A stretch of DNA of 64,000 bases from Rattus norvegicus. Its lineage: Eukaryota > Chordata > Mammalia > Rodentia > Muridae. Within the stretch, counting starts at the first letter, position 1. Each line of letters opens with the position of its first letter. Under the pieces are notes generated by a model. It did not search any database, was not told where the DNA came from, and was given only the letters and a program-made list of their open reading frames with translations. Of this stretch, positions 12,391 through 22,830 are shown in pieces. The stretch is taken from positions 83,887,710 through 83,951,709 of the forward strand of contig NC_086020.1 of assembly GCF_036323735.1 (NCBI RefSeq), given 5' to 3'. The translations under genes were made by a program, and so were the position numbers.

Positions 12391-12890
12391 AGCCCCACAT
12401 TAGCTGTTACCATGAGATTTGGGGTTCCCTCTTTGGGTTCTTGGTCTTACTAATGAAAGAATTGAAGAAAAACTCAAAAGGAATCTTATAAGGGGAAGTT
12501 CTCTTATTGATTAAAAGACAAACAACATGACAGGGAAGCTGAAATTCTCAGCAGCTTTCAGGACAAGGGAGATTGAGAAGAGATGAACCGTGTGCTACCT
12601 GAGTCAAGGATGGCGGCCAGCTATGTGTCAGGCAAGTAACCACATGGCAAGAAAGAGTAGGACAGAGCATCCAGGCTCTGGCAAGTATTTGAATGGAGAG
12701 GGGGGCGTTTCTGAGTAGCTCACAATAACAGACAGGCTTGACAAAGTCAAGTTGCTGCTAGCAACTGCTCTGAGAGGGGCCTCTGGGACAAAGGCTGGGA
12801 CCTTAGAACTATTAGTGGACAGGGCCTATAAAAGGCGTTGTATCTGGTGGGACAGGTCCCACTCGGAACAAAAAAGATCAGCCTGGTAGT
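12391..12890. mobile_element. Possible LTR-like element, family unknown
   Basis: The stretch contains a TATA-like cctataaaaggc at about 12824 and composition typical of rodent LTRs. No ends, duplication or family match could be established, so this is tentative. Confidence 0.3.
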
Positions 12891-12985
12891 TAGTACTGGC
12901 CAGCAGAAGTAAGAAAAAAGTAAGGATTCCTATTTAGTTAAGAGTCAGTTGCCCAGAAGCAAGAAATGGTAGTTATATAGATGCC

Positions 12986-13023
12986 TTTGGAAACAAAACA
13001 AAACCAAACAAAACCAAACACAA
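12986..13023 (+). repeat. (AAAAC)n-type A-rich repeat
   Basis: Units of aaaac and aaacc alternate over ~38 bp. Confidence 0.85.
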
Positions 13024-13197
13024 AAGCATGCCCTTTGTCTAACAGGTACCTAGAAATTGCTTATAAGGGACAAAGGCCTGGAATTCTGCCTTTGGTTTAC
13101 CTGTCTCCTTTGTCTTAAAACCCAGAGTCAGACTTCTGTTTAAGCCTGCTTGTTGGCATCTTAACCACTCAAGGAGTGTCTTTGCTGGATAATGGGT

Positions 13198-13270
13198 TGC
13201 CTGGGTAGCTCGGTCAGGGAAGCACGAGACTCGTTTGACCTAGCGATTGACCTATTCCATCACCTTCGAG
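13198..13270 (+). pseudogene. tRNA-Lys-like relic
   Basis: The 5' half (gcctgggtagctcggtcagg, then gaagcacgagactcg) matches the acceptor/D-arm/anticodon-arm part of a vertebrate tRNA-Lys(CUU), including a near-perfect A box (tagctcggt). The anticodon loop and the T arm are degraded and no B box is convincing, so it cannot be a working tRNA. It could instead be the head of an ancient tRNA-derived SINE. Confidence 0.45.
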
Positions 13271-13699
13271 GCTGAACTCACAAAGAGAAGAGTAGCTGAG
13301 AGGTCTCACCACCAGCTTTTACAGTGTCCTGTTCCATCCTGAAAGTCTACAGTCATCCTCGTGGGCATGGGTCCCCCTGGTAGTCTAGGGACAGCAGAGA
13401 CTCACAGACAAGATCACCCAGGGACGCAGCAGTTATCTCTTGGAAAACAATTCATCATCTTGAATGATAAAGACTTTATTTAGACCATCTTGCATGACCA
13501 GAACTGAGATAAAGACTATCCAGGCCTCACTTTGACCATGACTATGAAACCATGCACACCACTCACTTCCTACTGTTCTTCTCCCTCTATATGATCCTAA
13601 AACAATATCCTAAAGATGGCCAAAATGCATGCTTTCTACCTTCCCCAAAATGCACAGTTTTACTGACACCCTTTCTTTGATTTTCACCATGACTTTTGT

Positions 13700-13905
13700 T
13701 TGTTTTCTCTGAAAGCAACTGGATTGAGCACGTTCGAACCAGCTAAGAGTACTGTTACTCATACAAGCACTTGGATGGACCTTGGGGGAATGTCTCAAGT
13801 TAAAGAGTACACTCGCAGAAGGACACATATTGTACGATCCCACTTGAGGGAGAAATGTAAAGTAAGTTGATGAACTGAAGGAGGGAGACGTGGGGATGCC
13901 AGTCT
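13700..13905 (+). mobile_element. Old L1 (L1M-type) 3' fragment
   Basis: Contains the remnants gatggacct, acacatattgtacgatccc and agggagacgtggggatg, the order seen in old mammalian L1 3' regions. Confidence 0.5.
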
Positions 13906-15170
13906 ACTTGGATGGTATGGTGCTTCATCCGTCTGAGATCGGTACATTCAAAAGGCATGCTATAAACACTGGGATTGTTGGGACAATCCTGTCCTATGTC
14001 CTTGCTTTGTTAAGAGGGTCACTACGATGTTCCATGTTCCTATCATATTTGAACAAGCCACCAGAACTTTGTTTTAATTCTGTGATCTTCACAAGTTTGG
14101 AAAGAGAAAAAAAATACACTCCAAGGTCTGAGAATCTTCTAATCAGTCAAGAGAATTTACACAGAGATACAACCTAGTGATTAACTAAGTAACTAAGGCA
14201 TGGGAGCTAGCTCATTAACAGTAGGCACTGCGGTGAACTAAAACAGTTCCCCACCAGGGGCAGACTTAGGAACTGATGCAGTTTTCCAACTCAGACCTAC
14301 ACAAGGTATGAGGTTCGGGGCTGTATTCCTGGGGGTTAAAGATAGCACCAGAAGACAGAGTTGTCTTGATCCCCTGACATCAAATTACAGAACAATTGGA
14401 TAGGGTACATCAGAAACTTTGAGTAGATCCCCAGAGCATAAGCAAATGCAGTGTGCAGCTAACAAGGCTCCTGCCCCTTGTTGTTGTAGGATATTTGATC
14501 CCACTGTGAACCCCAAGATTGTATACAGGAAAAACCTGTCTCTAGTTGTGGTGTGGCTCAGCTCTAAAACTCACCTTTAATCCAAGAGTTTTTTGTTTAT
14601 AGTAAATAAGATTAAAGAAAGTCAACCATAGGTCAAGGGGAGGAATGAGCAACCAGTTGGATGGGAGTGAATATAGGGAAAAACCATAGAGAGTGGGAAG
14701 AAGTCAGGAGAACAGACAGAGAGATGCACAGGAAGTGGAAAGGAGGGACATTCGATTTGAAAATGACTTTAAGACAGTACGAAGAAGGAGAACTGGATTT
14801 TTCTTTCTGAGACATGGGTTAAAGAGGAAGTTCAGCTGGGTGCTTTCTCTGCCTCTCTAAGGAGGCAGGATTGCACCCCAGCATCTGGCTCCTGAATCTT
14901 CATTCAGTAAATCAAACGATGGGATTTGGGTCTTAAAAACAACCCCTTGCTTTTGACACTAGGTTGTAAGTGTTCTGTTTTCACTTACTGATTGACACCC
15001 AGAAAGGCCACATAGCAGAATACCTGATCCCCAGTGAGCTAAGGCCCCAGGACACTTTAGTGCTTTCTGAATTAGAATGGCCATGTAAGAGAGGGATGAG
15101 ATGCGTGAGTAAAGGCTCTCCAGAGAAGCAGGACTAGGAAGAGTGTGAGGATGCATACTATGCACACTTC

Positions 15171-15172
<2 letters not shown>
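13906..15172. other. Unannotated intergenic DNA
   Basis: No feature recognised. Confidence 0.5.

Positions 15173-15216
<44 letters not shown>
15173..15216 (+). repeat. (CA)n microsatellite
   Basis: About 22 CA units. Confidence 0.97.
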
Positions 15217-15217
<1 letters not shown>

Positions 15218-15267
15218 AAATGTATGGATAAAGAGAGGTAGTGACAAAGACAAGTCCTAGAGACATT

Positions 15268-15690
15268 GCATTAGACATTTTTCTCACTGCTATGACAAAA
15301 TACCCAAGAGGATGCAACTTAAGAAAGAAGTGTTTATTTTGGCCTATAGTGTGAGGCTACAGGCCACAGAAGCAGAATTGTGAGGGTATCTATAGATACA
15401 GCAGTCTCCTGAACTGAAAAAAATCCCTGCAGCCCTCAGCCCAAGGGAAGACCAGGACTCTCTGAGCATTCGAACAAGCATATCCTCTCTCTGGGATATT
15501 CTATATTGTAAGTATCTCACCACATTGGGTTAGGCTATAGGCTCCAGGCTGGAGCTGAGAGCCTTGCTATCATAGCAAGTCTCTGCTTCCTAAGATTCCA
15601 TAACTTCCCAAAAGAGCCCCAGCAGCTATGAACCAAGTGTTCAAACACAGGAGCCTATGGGGGACACTTCACACTCAAACCTCTGCAGAC
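15268..15690 (-). mobile_element. MT-family MaLR LTR, antisense
   Basis: Starts with cactgctatgacaaaatacc and ends with gggggacacttcacactc, the two reversed ends of rodent MT-type LTRs. Confidence 0.7.
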
Positions 15691-16826
15691 ACCAATAGAG
15701 TTGTAACAGGTCAGACTGTGGGAATGTAGTTGGTCTTTCCTCCATGAAGACTTTCCACCATTGGGCACACCCAATGGTCATGGAGGGCCATTACCTTTAC
15801 TCCAGATTCACCAATTGAAATACCTTTAAACTCCTCTATAAAACCTTTAGAATCATGTTTGACCAAATGTCTCATACTGTGGCCAACACTTAAGATGGCA
15901 GGTTGTGTTGTGTTGTTCACTGGCAATGACCAGAGAGGCAACGCTCTTGTGTGCATGTCCAGAGCTTCCCTGGTCATTGCTGAGGCTACAGTATCTTTCC
16001 TTAACCCAAGGACTGCCCTCCCACCCCGTGTTCTGCAAAAAAATTCCCATAAGGATTCAGAATGTTCTCTTTCAGGGTGGGTACTGGAGAGAAAATGAGG
16101 ATATAACAGCTCCTCTGAGCAACAGAAGAATAGCAGAGGCAGATGAGACCGGCCCTGATCACCATTCTGTAGTACTTTAGTGGAGTGCTGTCTTGTTAAG
16201 CCATATCTCTTCCACAGCCTCGCCTGGAATGCTCAAGCGTAGGACCTCTTCCCCAAATGTCCCAAGGCTCTTCATTAAGATGAAGAAGATGGGAAGGTCC
16301 CCCAACGAGCTGCTGAAATTGTATCTTCTCTTTTCCATGGCCAAAGGTAGTCTATTAATTTGTGCCAGGGAAAGGCTCTAGAATGGCACCCAGAGGGTCT
16401 TTCCACCCCAAAAGGATAGATGGAGATTTGTCCTTATCTGGATTTACAGCAATCTTATTTCTCAAGCTTGAACTTTCTCTAGTATTGAACAAGCACAAAA
16501 TGGGCTCTGCTGTAGATGCTGAGGATGCGACAGAAGTCATTATTTACAGCCTTCTGCCGCCTGCAAAGTCACACAGACACACTGGCGGGAGCAGAATAAC
16601 TAATCAATGATGGGAAATCACCAACAAAGAAAAATGGTTTTGAAAGAAATTGAGTAATTTCAGCAAGAAAAATAGGCTTTAAATTTGTTAAGATTAACAA
16701 GCTCAGGACAGAAACAATAAGAAAGAGGTTGGAGAAAGCCCCCAAAGTATCTTCCAGAACTCCGTCCAGAGATAAGCTCATCCAGAGATGAGCTCTGTGT
16801 AACTATTCTGGGACTTAAACTAAGAT
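15691..16826. other. Unannotated intergenic DNA
   Basis: Possibly includes further old LTR sequence up to ~15895. No exon recognised. Confidence 0.4.
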
Positions 16827-16898
16827 TGCATTAGTCTGCTGTTTCATTACTATCATGAAATACCTGAAGTAGACCTCTTTGGAGAAGAAGAAAAGGTA

Positions 16899-17040
16899 CC
16901 AGGTGGTGGGGGCGCAGGTATTTAATCCCAGCACTCAGGAGGCAGAGTCAAGAGAATCTCTGTGAGTTGAGGCTAGCCTAATCTACAGAGAGAGTTCCAG
17001 GATAGCCAAGGCTACACTAAGAAATCATATGTCGAAGAAA
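16899..17040 (+). mobile_element. B1 SINE (7SL-derived)
   Basis: Carries the B1 landmarks in order: tttaatcccagcactcagga, ggcagagtcaagagaatctc, gttgaggctagcctaatct and agttccaggatagccaaggc. It is followed by a polypurine tail. Confidence 0.92.
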
Positions 17041-17116
17041 AAGAACATGGAGGAGGAAAAGGAGAAAGAGGAGGAGTAAAAGGAGGAGGAAGAAGAAGAG
17101 AAGGAGGAGGAGGAAT
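17034..17116 (+). repeat. (GGA/GAA)n polypurine tract
   Basis: About 80 bp of A/G only, probably grown from the B1 tail. Confidence 0.9.
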
Positions 17117-17213
17117 ATTTTAAGTAACAGTATAAAATCAGCTGCCTCACCTAATGATGATTTTCTTTGTTGACAAAATCTCTGACCAGTACATGCATCA
17201 TAGGTAAGAAATG

Positions 17214-17216
<3 letters not shown>

Positions 17217-17258
<42 letters not shown>
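17217..17258 (+). repeat. (GT)n microsatellite
   Basis: About 21 GT units. Confidence 0.97.
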
Positions 17259-17260
<2 letters not shown>

Positions 17261-18340
17261 CCTCCACCCTAATGAATTCAATCTGTTCCTGAATGTTCCA
17301 CCTCTAAAGAGCAACCTTAAATCTATGCAGATAAAATTTCCACATATAAAGTCTTAAGGACATTGACCCCATATCCAAACACAAAATGTCAGCCAGTTCA
17401 CAGTGATTGCTAATAAAGAGCTGACCGCACCAATACATTAGCTTTCACCTTATAAAATTGCCATATTTTAAAACCCTGCCCACCAGAGGGGTGATAAAGG
17501 ACAGCATCTCTTGTAACAAGACAGACACAATGACAACATGCATTTCCTTTCCTAGTGTAAGAATGATGTCCCAGGGGCCTCCTCCCCAAACCTGAGGCTA
17601 CTGTTAATGAGGAAAGTATCAAACATCAATTGAGGGACACTCTACAAAATGAGATATCAAGAAAAACATCACTCTTGTCTGGTGGTCGGGATGGGCACAC
17701 AAAGGGACACAGAGAGCGGTTGTCTTCATAGAGTGGTTGGCTGATGAGTGCTGCCTTGCTTTTCTCTTCAGGTATTACTCTGCTGTTTGGGTTTGCAAAG
17801 GGCATTGTTGGGTGATTTTCACCCAAAATGCTCTTACAACATGTCTGACTTTCCTAAATGCAGTCCAGACATCCATGTGGCCAGTTGACAGAGGGCACAA
17901 CACATGTGATTTCTTTGTGTAGCCTTGGCTATCCTGGAACTCTCTCTGTTTGAAGGGAACAAAATGGCAGCAGCCTCATGGCGGAGTCCTTTAGCCTTTC
18001 TCCTCGGGGAAGCCATAAGATAGGAAAGGGGGTGCACCAACACACTCAGAGCTCTGGAACTGACAACCACCACACACAGGTGCAGAGCAGAGCCTAAAAA
18101 AAGCTGCAGGACATGGTCAAGCATCTAGGGCCCACGCAGCCTTCTGTTGAAGGGGCTGTCTAGCATCTGTGAGGCTGAAGAGGAAGGGAAGGTCCTAGGG
18201 CTCACCTGTTGACTGCCACTCTTGTTCACAGGCTAGTGTGGGGCTGATATCCCCATAGCCTCCTCTCTGGTGCTGCTCTGAGGATCGAGATTAGGAATTT
18301 TGTTTGTCTTGTTTTTAAGTTTTTTTTCCCTTTTTCTATT
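17259..18340. other. Mostly unannotated; short B1 fragment at 17914-17952
   Basis: 17914-17952 (gtgtagccttggctatcctg) is an antisense B1 piece. No other feature recognised. Confidence 0.45.
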
Positions 18341-18349
18341 TTTATGTGT

Positions 18350-18670
18350 GCCTGTGGTATACATGTATGTGAAGGCATGTTTTTTGCATGTATGTGTGTA
18401 GGTGAGCATGCTCATGTGTGTGTGCATGCATGTGGTTGTCCAAGGGTTGACACCCTCCTTCATTGCTTTCTACCTTATCCATTGAGGCAGGGTCTCTTGA
18501 TCAAAAATCCACAGTGCACCCAAGTAGCTAGTCCTGCTAGCTAGCTTGCTCTAGGAATCCTGTCTCTGCCTTTTGAGACTGGAATCACAGCAGGCAGATG
18601 TAGCCATCCAAACTCCAGTCCTCACACCCGGCCAGCAAGCGCTTTCACAGCTCCATCACCTCCTCAGTCC
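18350..18670 (-). mobile_element. B4-type SINE, antisense
   Basis: Shows reversed B4/RSINE landmarks: a TG-rich head, ttgaggcagggtctcttgat, gaatcctgtctctgcctttt, and the terminal cagcaagcgctttcac region. Confidence 0.78.
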
Positions 18671-20315
18671 ATAGATTCATCTTCATCCTGCATCTTCAGT
18701 CAGTGTCAAAGGACCGATCTACAGAAACAGCTCTCAAACATCTTGGGGAAATCTGGTGGCGGTGGAGGAAGGTAGACATATGCAGAACTAGGAAGTGACC
18801 ATGTTTCTGATGTACTAAAACCTTACTGTTTCCCATTCTGTCTCCAGGGTACCGTGTAGCTTTCTGAGGCTCGGTGATAGGATAAGACAAGGGACTGAAT
18901 ATAGACAAACTTAAGGCAGGACTTTCTACTCTGCCTGTGCATGCTCACTCTGCCCTCACACCAAGTGTGGTAAGGACACGGTCCTCTGTCTTCTACCTTC
19001 TGTGCCTCTCCCCTGTGCTTTCTGGATATGAGCACCCTCCCACTTCCAGTCAAGTGGAAAGGTTCAAGTCCTTGCCCTTGGCTCTGAACATCTTTCTCCT
19101 CACCTTCCCTGGAACCACCACAAACCCAAGGGAACCTGTTACTGTTCTGGAATGTCCAGCACACTCTGCCCTGTGTTGTAAATACATCTTACTCCATCCT
19201 CTTCTTTAAAATCTCTAAACAAGCAATATGCTTTGGGAAGACTTGTGTTCAATCCTCATGGTTTACACAGAGTCCCCAGTATGTCAGATCATCAATTGAC
19301 AGAGACATTCTAGACGGCATGTGACTCTCTACGTGAGCCTGACGAAGGATGCATTTCTCTGGGGCTCATAAATTGGCATATGGTTGGGATGGGTCCTGAT
19401 GTGTCTACAGATCTCCTTCGCTGACTTCTCTCTACTCTGCCTCCATTGGAAAAGTCCAAGCAGAGCCCTGTGGGATAAAAGAGGTCACAATGACCTCAAC
19501 AGCCTCCTGCTGCTCATCTCATATGTATGGTTTCTGAGAACGATGGGCTCACAGCCACAGAACTTCCTGAAAGGCTTTTATGTATTTTTAAGGGCAAAGT
19601 CATGTCCCAGTAGCACTGTCACTTGGATAGATTCTTTAAAAACAAAGTAACAAAAAAATTTTATTATTCAATTTTAGATTCTGGGCTCTCCTGAGATTAT
19701 TTTGTCTTGCTGAGAGCCTCTTTATCCTCAGCGTCTTTGTCATGTTTATTTTTATACGTATAGCAATTCATACACCCTTGTAAGAAATTTTATATGGCGA
19801 GATAAATGCTAAGCTGTAATATTGAATAACTATTTGAAACCCTAAGAGAAGTATTATTGCCTCCAATGCAGAATCATAATCACAGGCTGCAGAAGGAGCT
19901 TCCACAAGGTCAAATGGTGGCTCAGAGGGCAAACTGGAAATGCCATTCGTCCACACCCTTCTCCTCATTTCTCCACAAAACGCGTCCTTTCATAAATAAT
20001 CCCCAACAGGCTCGGAAGTTCGGCAGGGAATAAGTGCTCATAGTGCCAGGACGCTCATCTCCTTTACAGCTTTTCTATTTTCTAACCTCCAGATAAGAGG
20101 AATGTTTGCCAAGGTTCGGGTTGGGCATTTCTTTCTTCAAATGTCTTTTACTAAACTATAAGTTTGTATGAGACTGAGATCGACTCCATGTTCTTTATTA
20201 GCTATCAAATAACTTCTGGAAAATCCCTCAGATTGCTTCTCGCCCTGTGACTGAAGACCAAGTTGAAACCCAACTGAAACCCCCAAAGATTGCTTGCCTC
20301 TGTGTCCACACATGT

Positions 20316-20316
<1 letters not shown>
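18671..20316. other. Unannotated intergenic DNA
   Basis: No repeat family or exon recognised. Confidence 0.45.

Positions 20317-20364
<48 letters not shown>
20317..20364 (+). repeat. (GT)n microsatellite
   Basis: About 24 GT units. Confidence 0.97.
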
Positions 20365-20368
<4 letters not shown>

Positions 20369-21045
20369 CTGTAATATATGGCACAATTTCTCTCCTTCTT
20401 TGGCTTTTGGAACCTGTGTAGATGTCAAATCAATTACACTTATTTATAACTTCTATAGCAAAATAAAGAAATACCTTTGATGCTATGAAGCTAAGTCAGG
20501 AGTGACAGCTACCTTCCCTTTATGAGCCAAGTCAACAATGTGAAATAATTTGGTATGGTGAGTAAGAATATAACAATTCTTGTTCATCATAAGGCAGCAG
20601 CCCAGAAAGACAGAAAGTGAGGCTAGCCTGAAAAAAGGAAGCAGTGTCCATTGAACTGACTGATACTGTGGGGCAATGCACAATGATAAAAAAAAAAAAA
20701 TCCACCGCAGAAATAAAAATATATTCTCTAGCATACAATGGCTTACAAACACTTTCAAATATGCAATCTGAACAACGGGAGGAACAGGATCTCCCAGGTC
20801 GCCCCATTCAGGCCCAACTCCTACAGTCCTTCGTAGCCCTAACTTCTGCATCAGAGAAGCCACATCTGGTAATGCTGTAGGAGTAACTGGGATGATAGAT
20901 ACAGACCTGCATCACCACTGAATCCTGAAACATCACAGCTCCAACAGCCATCATGGTTCTGATCTGGAATGTTCCTCATAGGTGCATATGGTAAAGGTTT
21001 GACACTGTCTGGCAATGTTTGTCGGTGGGAGAATCTTTAAAAGGT
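20365..21045. other. Unannotated intergenic DNA
   Basis: Contains a 12-A run near 20690. Nothing else recognised. Confidence 0.45.
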
Positions 21046-21049
21046 TGGG

Positions 21050-21195
21050 TCTACAGGGCTCCAACTGCATAGAGAGCAGAGAATAGCCTTGTTGGGGCAC
21101 CAGTGGAAGGGAAGCCCTGGGTCCTGCCAAGGTTGGACCCCCAGTGCAGGGGAACATGGAGGGTGTAACAGGAAACTTTTGGGTTATTGAAGGGA
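21050..21195 (+). mobile_element. L1 3'-UTR fragment
   Basis: gggctccaactgcatagaga, gaatagccttgttggggcac and gtggaagggaagccctgggt follow the order of the rodent L1 3' UTR. Both ends are degraded. Confidence 0.68.
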
Positions 21196-21534
21196 TGTGT
21201 TTGAAGGGCATGTGGAGCTCTGGGCTGCTCCTCTTTCATTTATTAGTCACAAAGTGAACAGATTTGATCCACTGTGATGCTGCCCTGGGCCCAAAAGCAA
21301 TGGGGCTAGTAAGTGAGGTGCTAGAAACTCCAAAACTGTGGCCACGAGAGTTTATAGTTATTTTTTACTTAATTCTGAGGTGGGGATAGTACCAGGGTGT
21401 GATTCCTGCAAGGTAAGCAGTGTAAAACTGAAGTCTGCTGGGTCCCACCCTTCTTGTTTTTCAGGTGAGTCGCTGCAGGTGTTTGTGGTAGTGCTGGGAA
21501 GCTAACATACAGTAGGGGCACAGCCCTCCTATGC

Positions 21535-21615
21535 TTTTCTCGCAGACAGGGAAACCAAGACTCTGAAAGACTCAGTGATGTTGTCAAGGTTGCAGAACAG
21601 AGGACCATGGAAGGG
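21535..21615 (+). mobile_element. Possible MIR fragment
   Basis: acagggaaaccaagactctg followed by gatgttgtcaaggttgcaga resembles the MIR core. Confidence 0.45.
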
Positions 21616-21798
21616 AGAATTTGCACTTCCTGTTACTTCTTCAAACCCTCTTTCCAGATCCTGTTTAGAAAACAGCCTACTTAGAGAAAGGGGGTAAATA
21701 TCCCCCAAAACCTTACTCAGACGTCAGTCAACACTAGGAAATGCTGGGCTGAGAAACAGGATATCCAGGGTCCAGCTCACATTCACCAGACTGAAATA

Positions 21799-21857
<59 letters not shown>

Positions 21858-21980
21858 TCTTTCCTTTCCTTTCCTTTCCTTTCCTTTCCTTTCCTTTCCT
21901 TTCCTTTCCTTTCCTTTCCTTTCCTTTCCTTTCCTTTTCTTTCCTTTCCTTTCCTTTCCTTTCCTTTTTTCTTTCTTTCT
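21799..21980 (+). repeat. Compound microsatellite (TGCC)n-(TTTCC)n-(CTTT)n
   Basis: A tetranucleotide array of ~14 units (21799-21857) changes to a pentanucleotide array of ~22 units with one variant (TTTTC, near 21937) and ends in CTTT units. It lies ~170 bp upstream of the Dap CpG island and ~620 bp upstream of the ATG. Confidence 0.96.
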
Positions 21981-22432
21981 GTGTGTGTTTGCTTTCTTGG
22001 CAAAATGAATTATCCTGCCTCATTCCTAGAACCATTATGAGATTCAAATAACACCACTCAGTCAACAATTCTAAAATCCATTCAGTATACACAAATGCAT
22101 AGAACGCTCCCAGAGTAGTACTCAACATTTAGGTTGCATCTGTGATTGCAGAGCTGCGAGTTCTAGAGAGGTACGGGATGAGTTGTGCAAAGAGCCAGGA
22201 GCTATCATCGCTGAACGAAACCCCGCGTTGGGGTCTCGAACCACCAGCAGAAGTCGCTTCCCTCAGTGACAGCTCGGCCCCGCACCCCCAACGCCAGCCC
22301 CAGGGCTGCCCCGCCCTTCATGTACACCCGCCCTTCCCCTCTAGCGCTTTAGGAGTTGTACGTGGCGCTAGCCACCACGCATGCTCCACACGAACTGACC
22401 GGCCAAGGCGAGGCGGCCGGCAAAGCTCAGGT

Positions 22433-22441
22433 GGGCGGGGC
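22433..22441 (+). promoter_or_regulatory. GC box (Sp1/KLF site)
   Basis: GGGCGGGGC is a perfect GC-box core, about 155 bp upstream of the Dap ATG. Occupancy is inferred. Confidence 0.6.
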
Positions 22442-22536
22442 CGTGCCACGCAGCGCTCCGGAGCCACGCCCCCGTCCCTGGGCGGCAGTGCGCGTTCCCG
22501 AGCGGCGCGCGCCTCCCGTCTTTCCTCCCGAGGCCT

Positions 22537-22550
22537 TGCGCGCGCACTGC
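22537..22550 (+). promoter_or_regulatory. NRF1-like motif
   Basis: The alternating GCGCGCGCA run about 50 bp upstream of the ATG resembles the NRF1 palindrome but lacks the central AT. It may be 5'-UTR sequence instead of a bound site. Confidence 0.35.
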
Positions 22551-22595
22551 TGCCCACCCGCGGCTGCCATCGCCCCTCAGAAAACCAGCGGCGCC

Positions 22596-22650
22596 ATGTC
22601 TTCGCCTCCAGAAGGAAAGCTAGAGACCAAAGCTGGACATCCGCCCGCCG
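22596..22650 (+). CDS. Dap: Dap exon 1, coding part (death-associated protein 1, residues 1-18)
   Basis: The ATG at 22596 opens an 18-codon frame reading MSSPPEGKLETKAGHPPA, which matches the start of mammalian DAP1 as I remember it. One extra base (G at 22650) is left before the donor GT at 22651, so intron 1 is phase 1. The start is supported by a G at -3, by the CpG-island setting, and by the lack of any other ATG between 22399 and 22596. DAP1 is a small, basic, proline-rich cytoplasmic protein. It was first found as a positive mediator of interferon-gamma-induced death, and later described as an mTOR substrate that restrains autophagy; Ser3, one of the two reported mTOR sites, lies in this exon. 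DAP1-family proteins have also been found in the exit tunnel of dormant egg ribosomes. The donor (GTACTG) is weak because +5 is T. The frame is continuous with exon 2 only if this donor is used. Confidence 0.95.
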
Positions 22651-22830
22651 GTACTGACTGGTTTGCACTTTGTCTCCGGGCGCCGGGCGGGGGCGGGACA
22701 GGATCGGGGTCCCGGTGCCCCATACCAGTGCGATGCTCAGGCGCGCAGGTGAGCGGGCCTGGGGTGCAGGTAAGTGGGGCGCAGGATCCAGCACTCCCAG
22801 GCAGGGACACCTAGCCACCTCGGGAGTCAC

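Larger units (their letters stand above)
16827..17205 (-). mobile_element. MaLR-type LTR fragments interrupted by a B1
   Basis: gcattagtctgctgtttcat at 16830 resembles the reversed end of an MT/ORR1 LTR. Possible continuation follows the B1 and its purine tail. Confidence 0.42.
1..22149. other. Intergenic region upstream of Dap
   Basis: No exon with splice sites and a recognisable product was found on either strand. All long open frames here overlap simple repeats or transposon pieces, or have no recognisable motif. By remembered synteny the next gene upstream of DAP in mammals is CTNND2, so this should be Dap-Ctnnd2 intergenic DNA; that is not visible in the sequence itself. Confidence 0.65.
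22150..22830 (+). promoter_or_regulatory. Dap: CpG-island promoter of Dap
   Basis: CpG dinucleotides are dense here and nearly absent on both sides. The region ends shortly after exon 1. No TATA box lies in front of the ATG, which fits a housekeeping promoter with dispersed start sites. Visible motifs are a GC box GGGCGGGGC at 22433-22441, a KLF/Sp-type CACGCCCCC at 22467-22473 and around it, an NRF1-like TTGCGCGCGCACTG near 22537-22550, and a second GC box inside intron 1 at about 22686-22696. The exact transcription start cannot be read from sequence; it should lie within about 200 bp upstream of 22596. Confidence 0.88.

Noticed and set aside
12824..12835. TATA-like cctataaaaggc as a gene promoter
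   Set aside because: No downstream exon or open frame follows; it more likely belongs to an LTR-like repeat.
21724..22128. 134-codon minus-strand frame rich in KERKG and AGRQ repeats
   Set aside because: It is the translation of the compound microsatellite, not a gene.
22381..22398. Five-codon upstream open frame (ATG CTC CAC ACG AAC TGA)
   Set aside because: It lies ~200 bp before the Dap start and probably upstream of the transcription start, so there is no evidence that it is in the mRNA.
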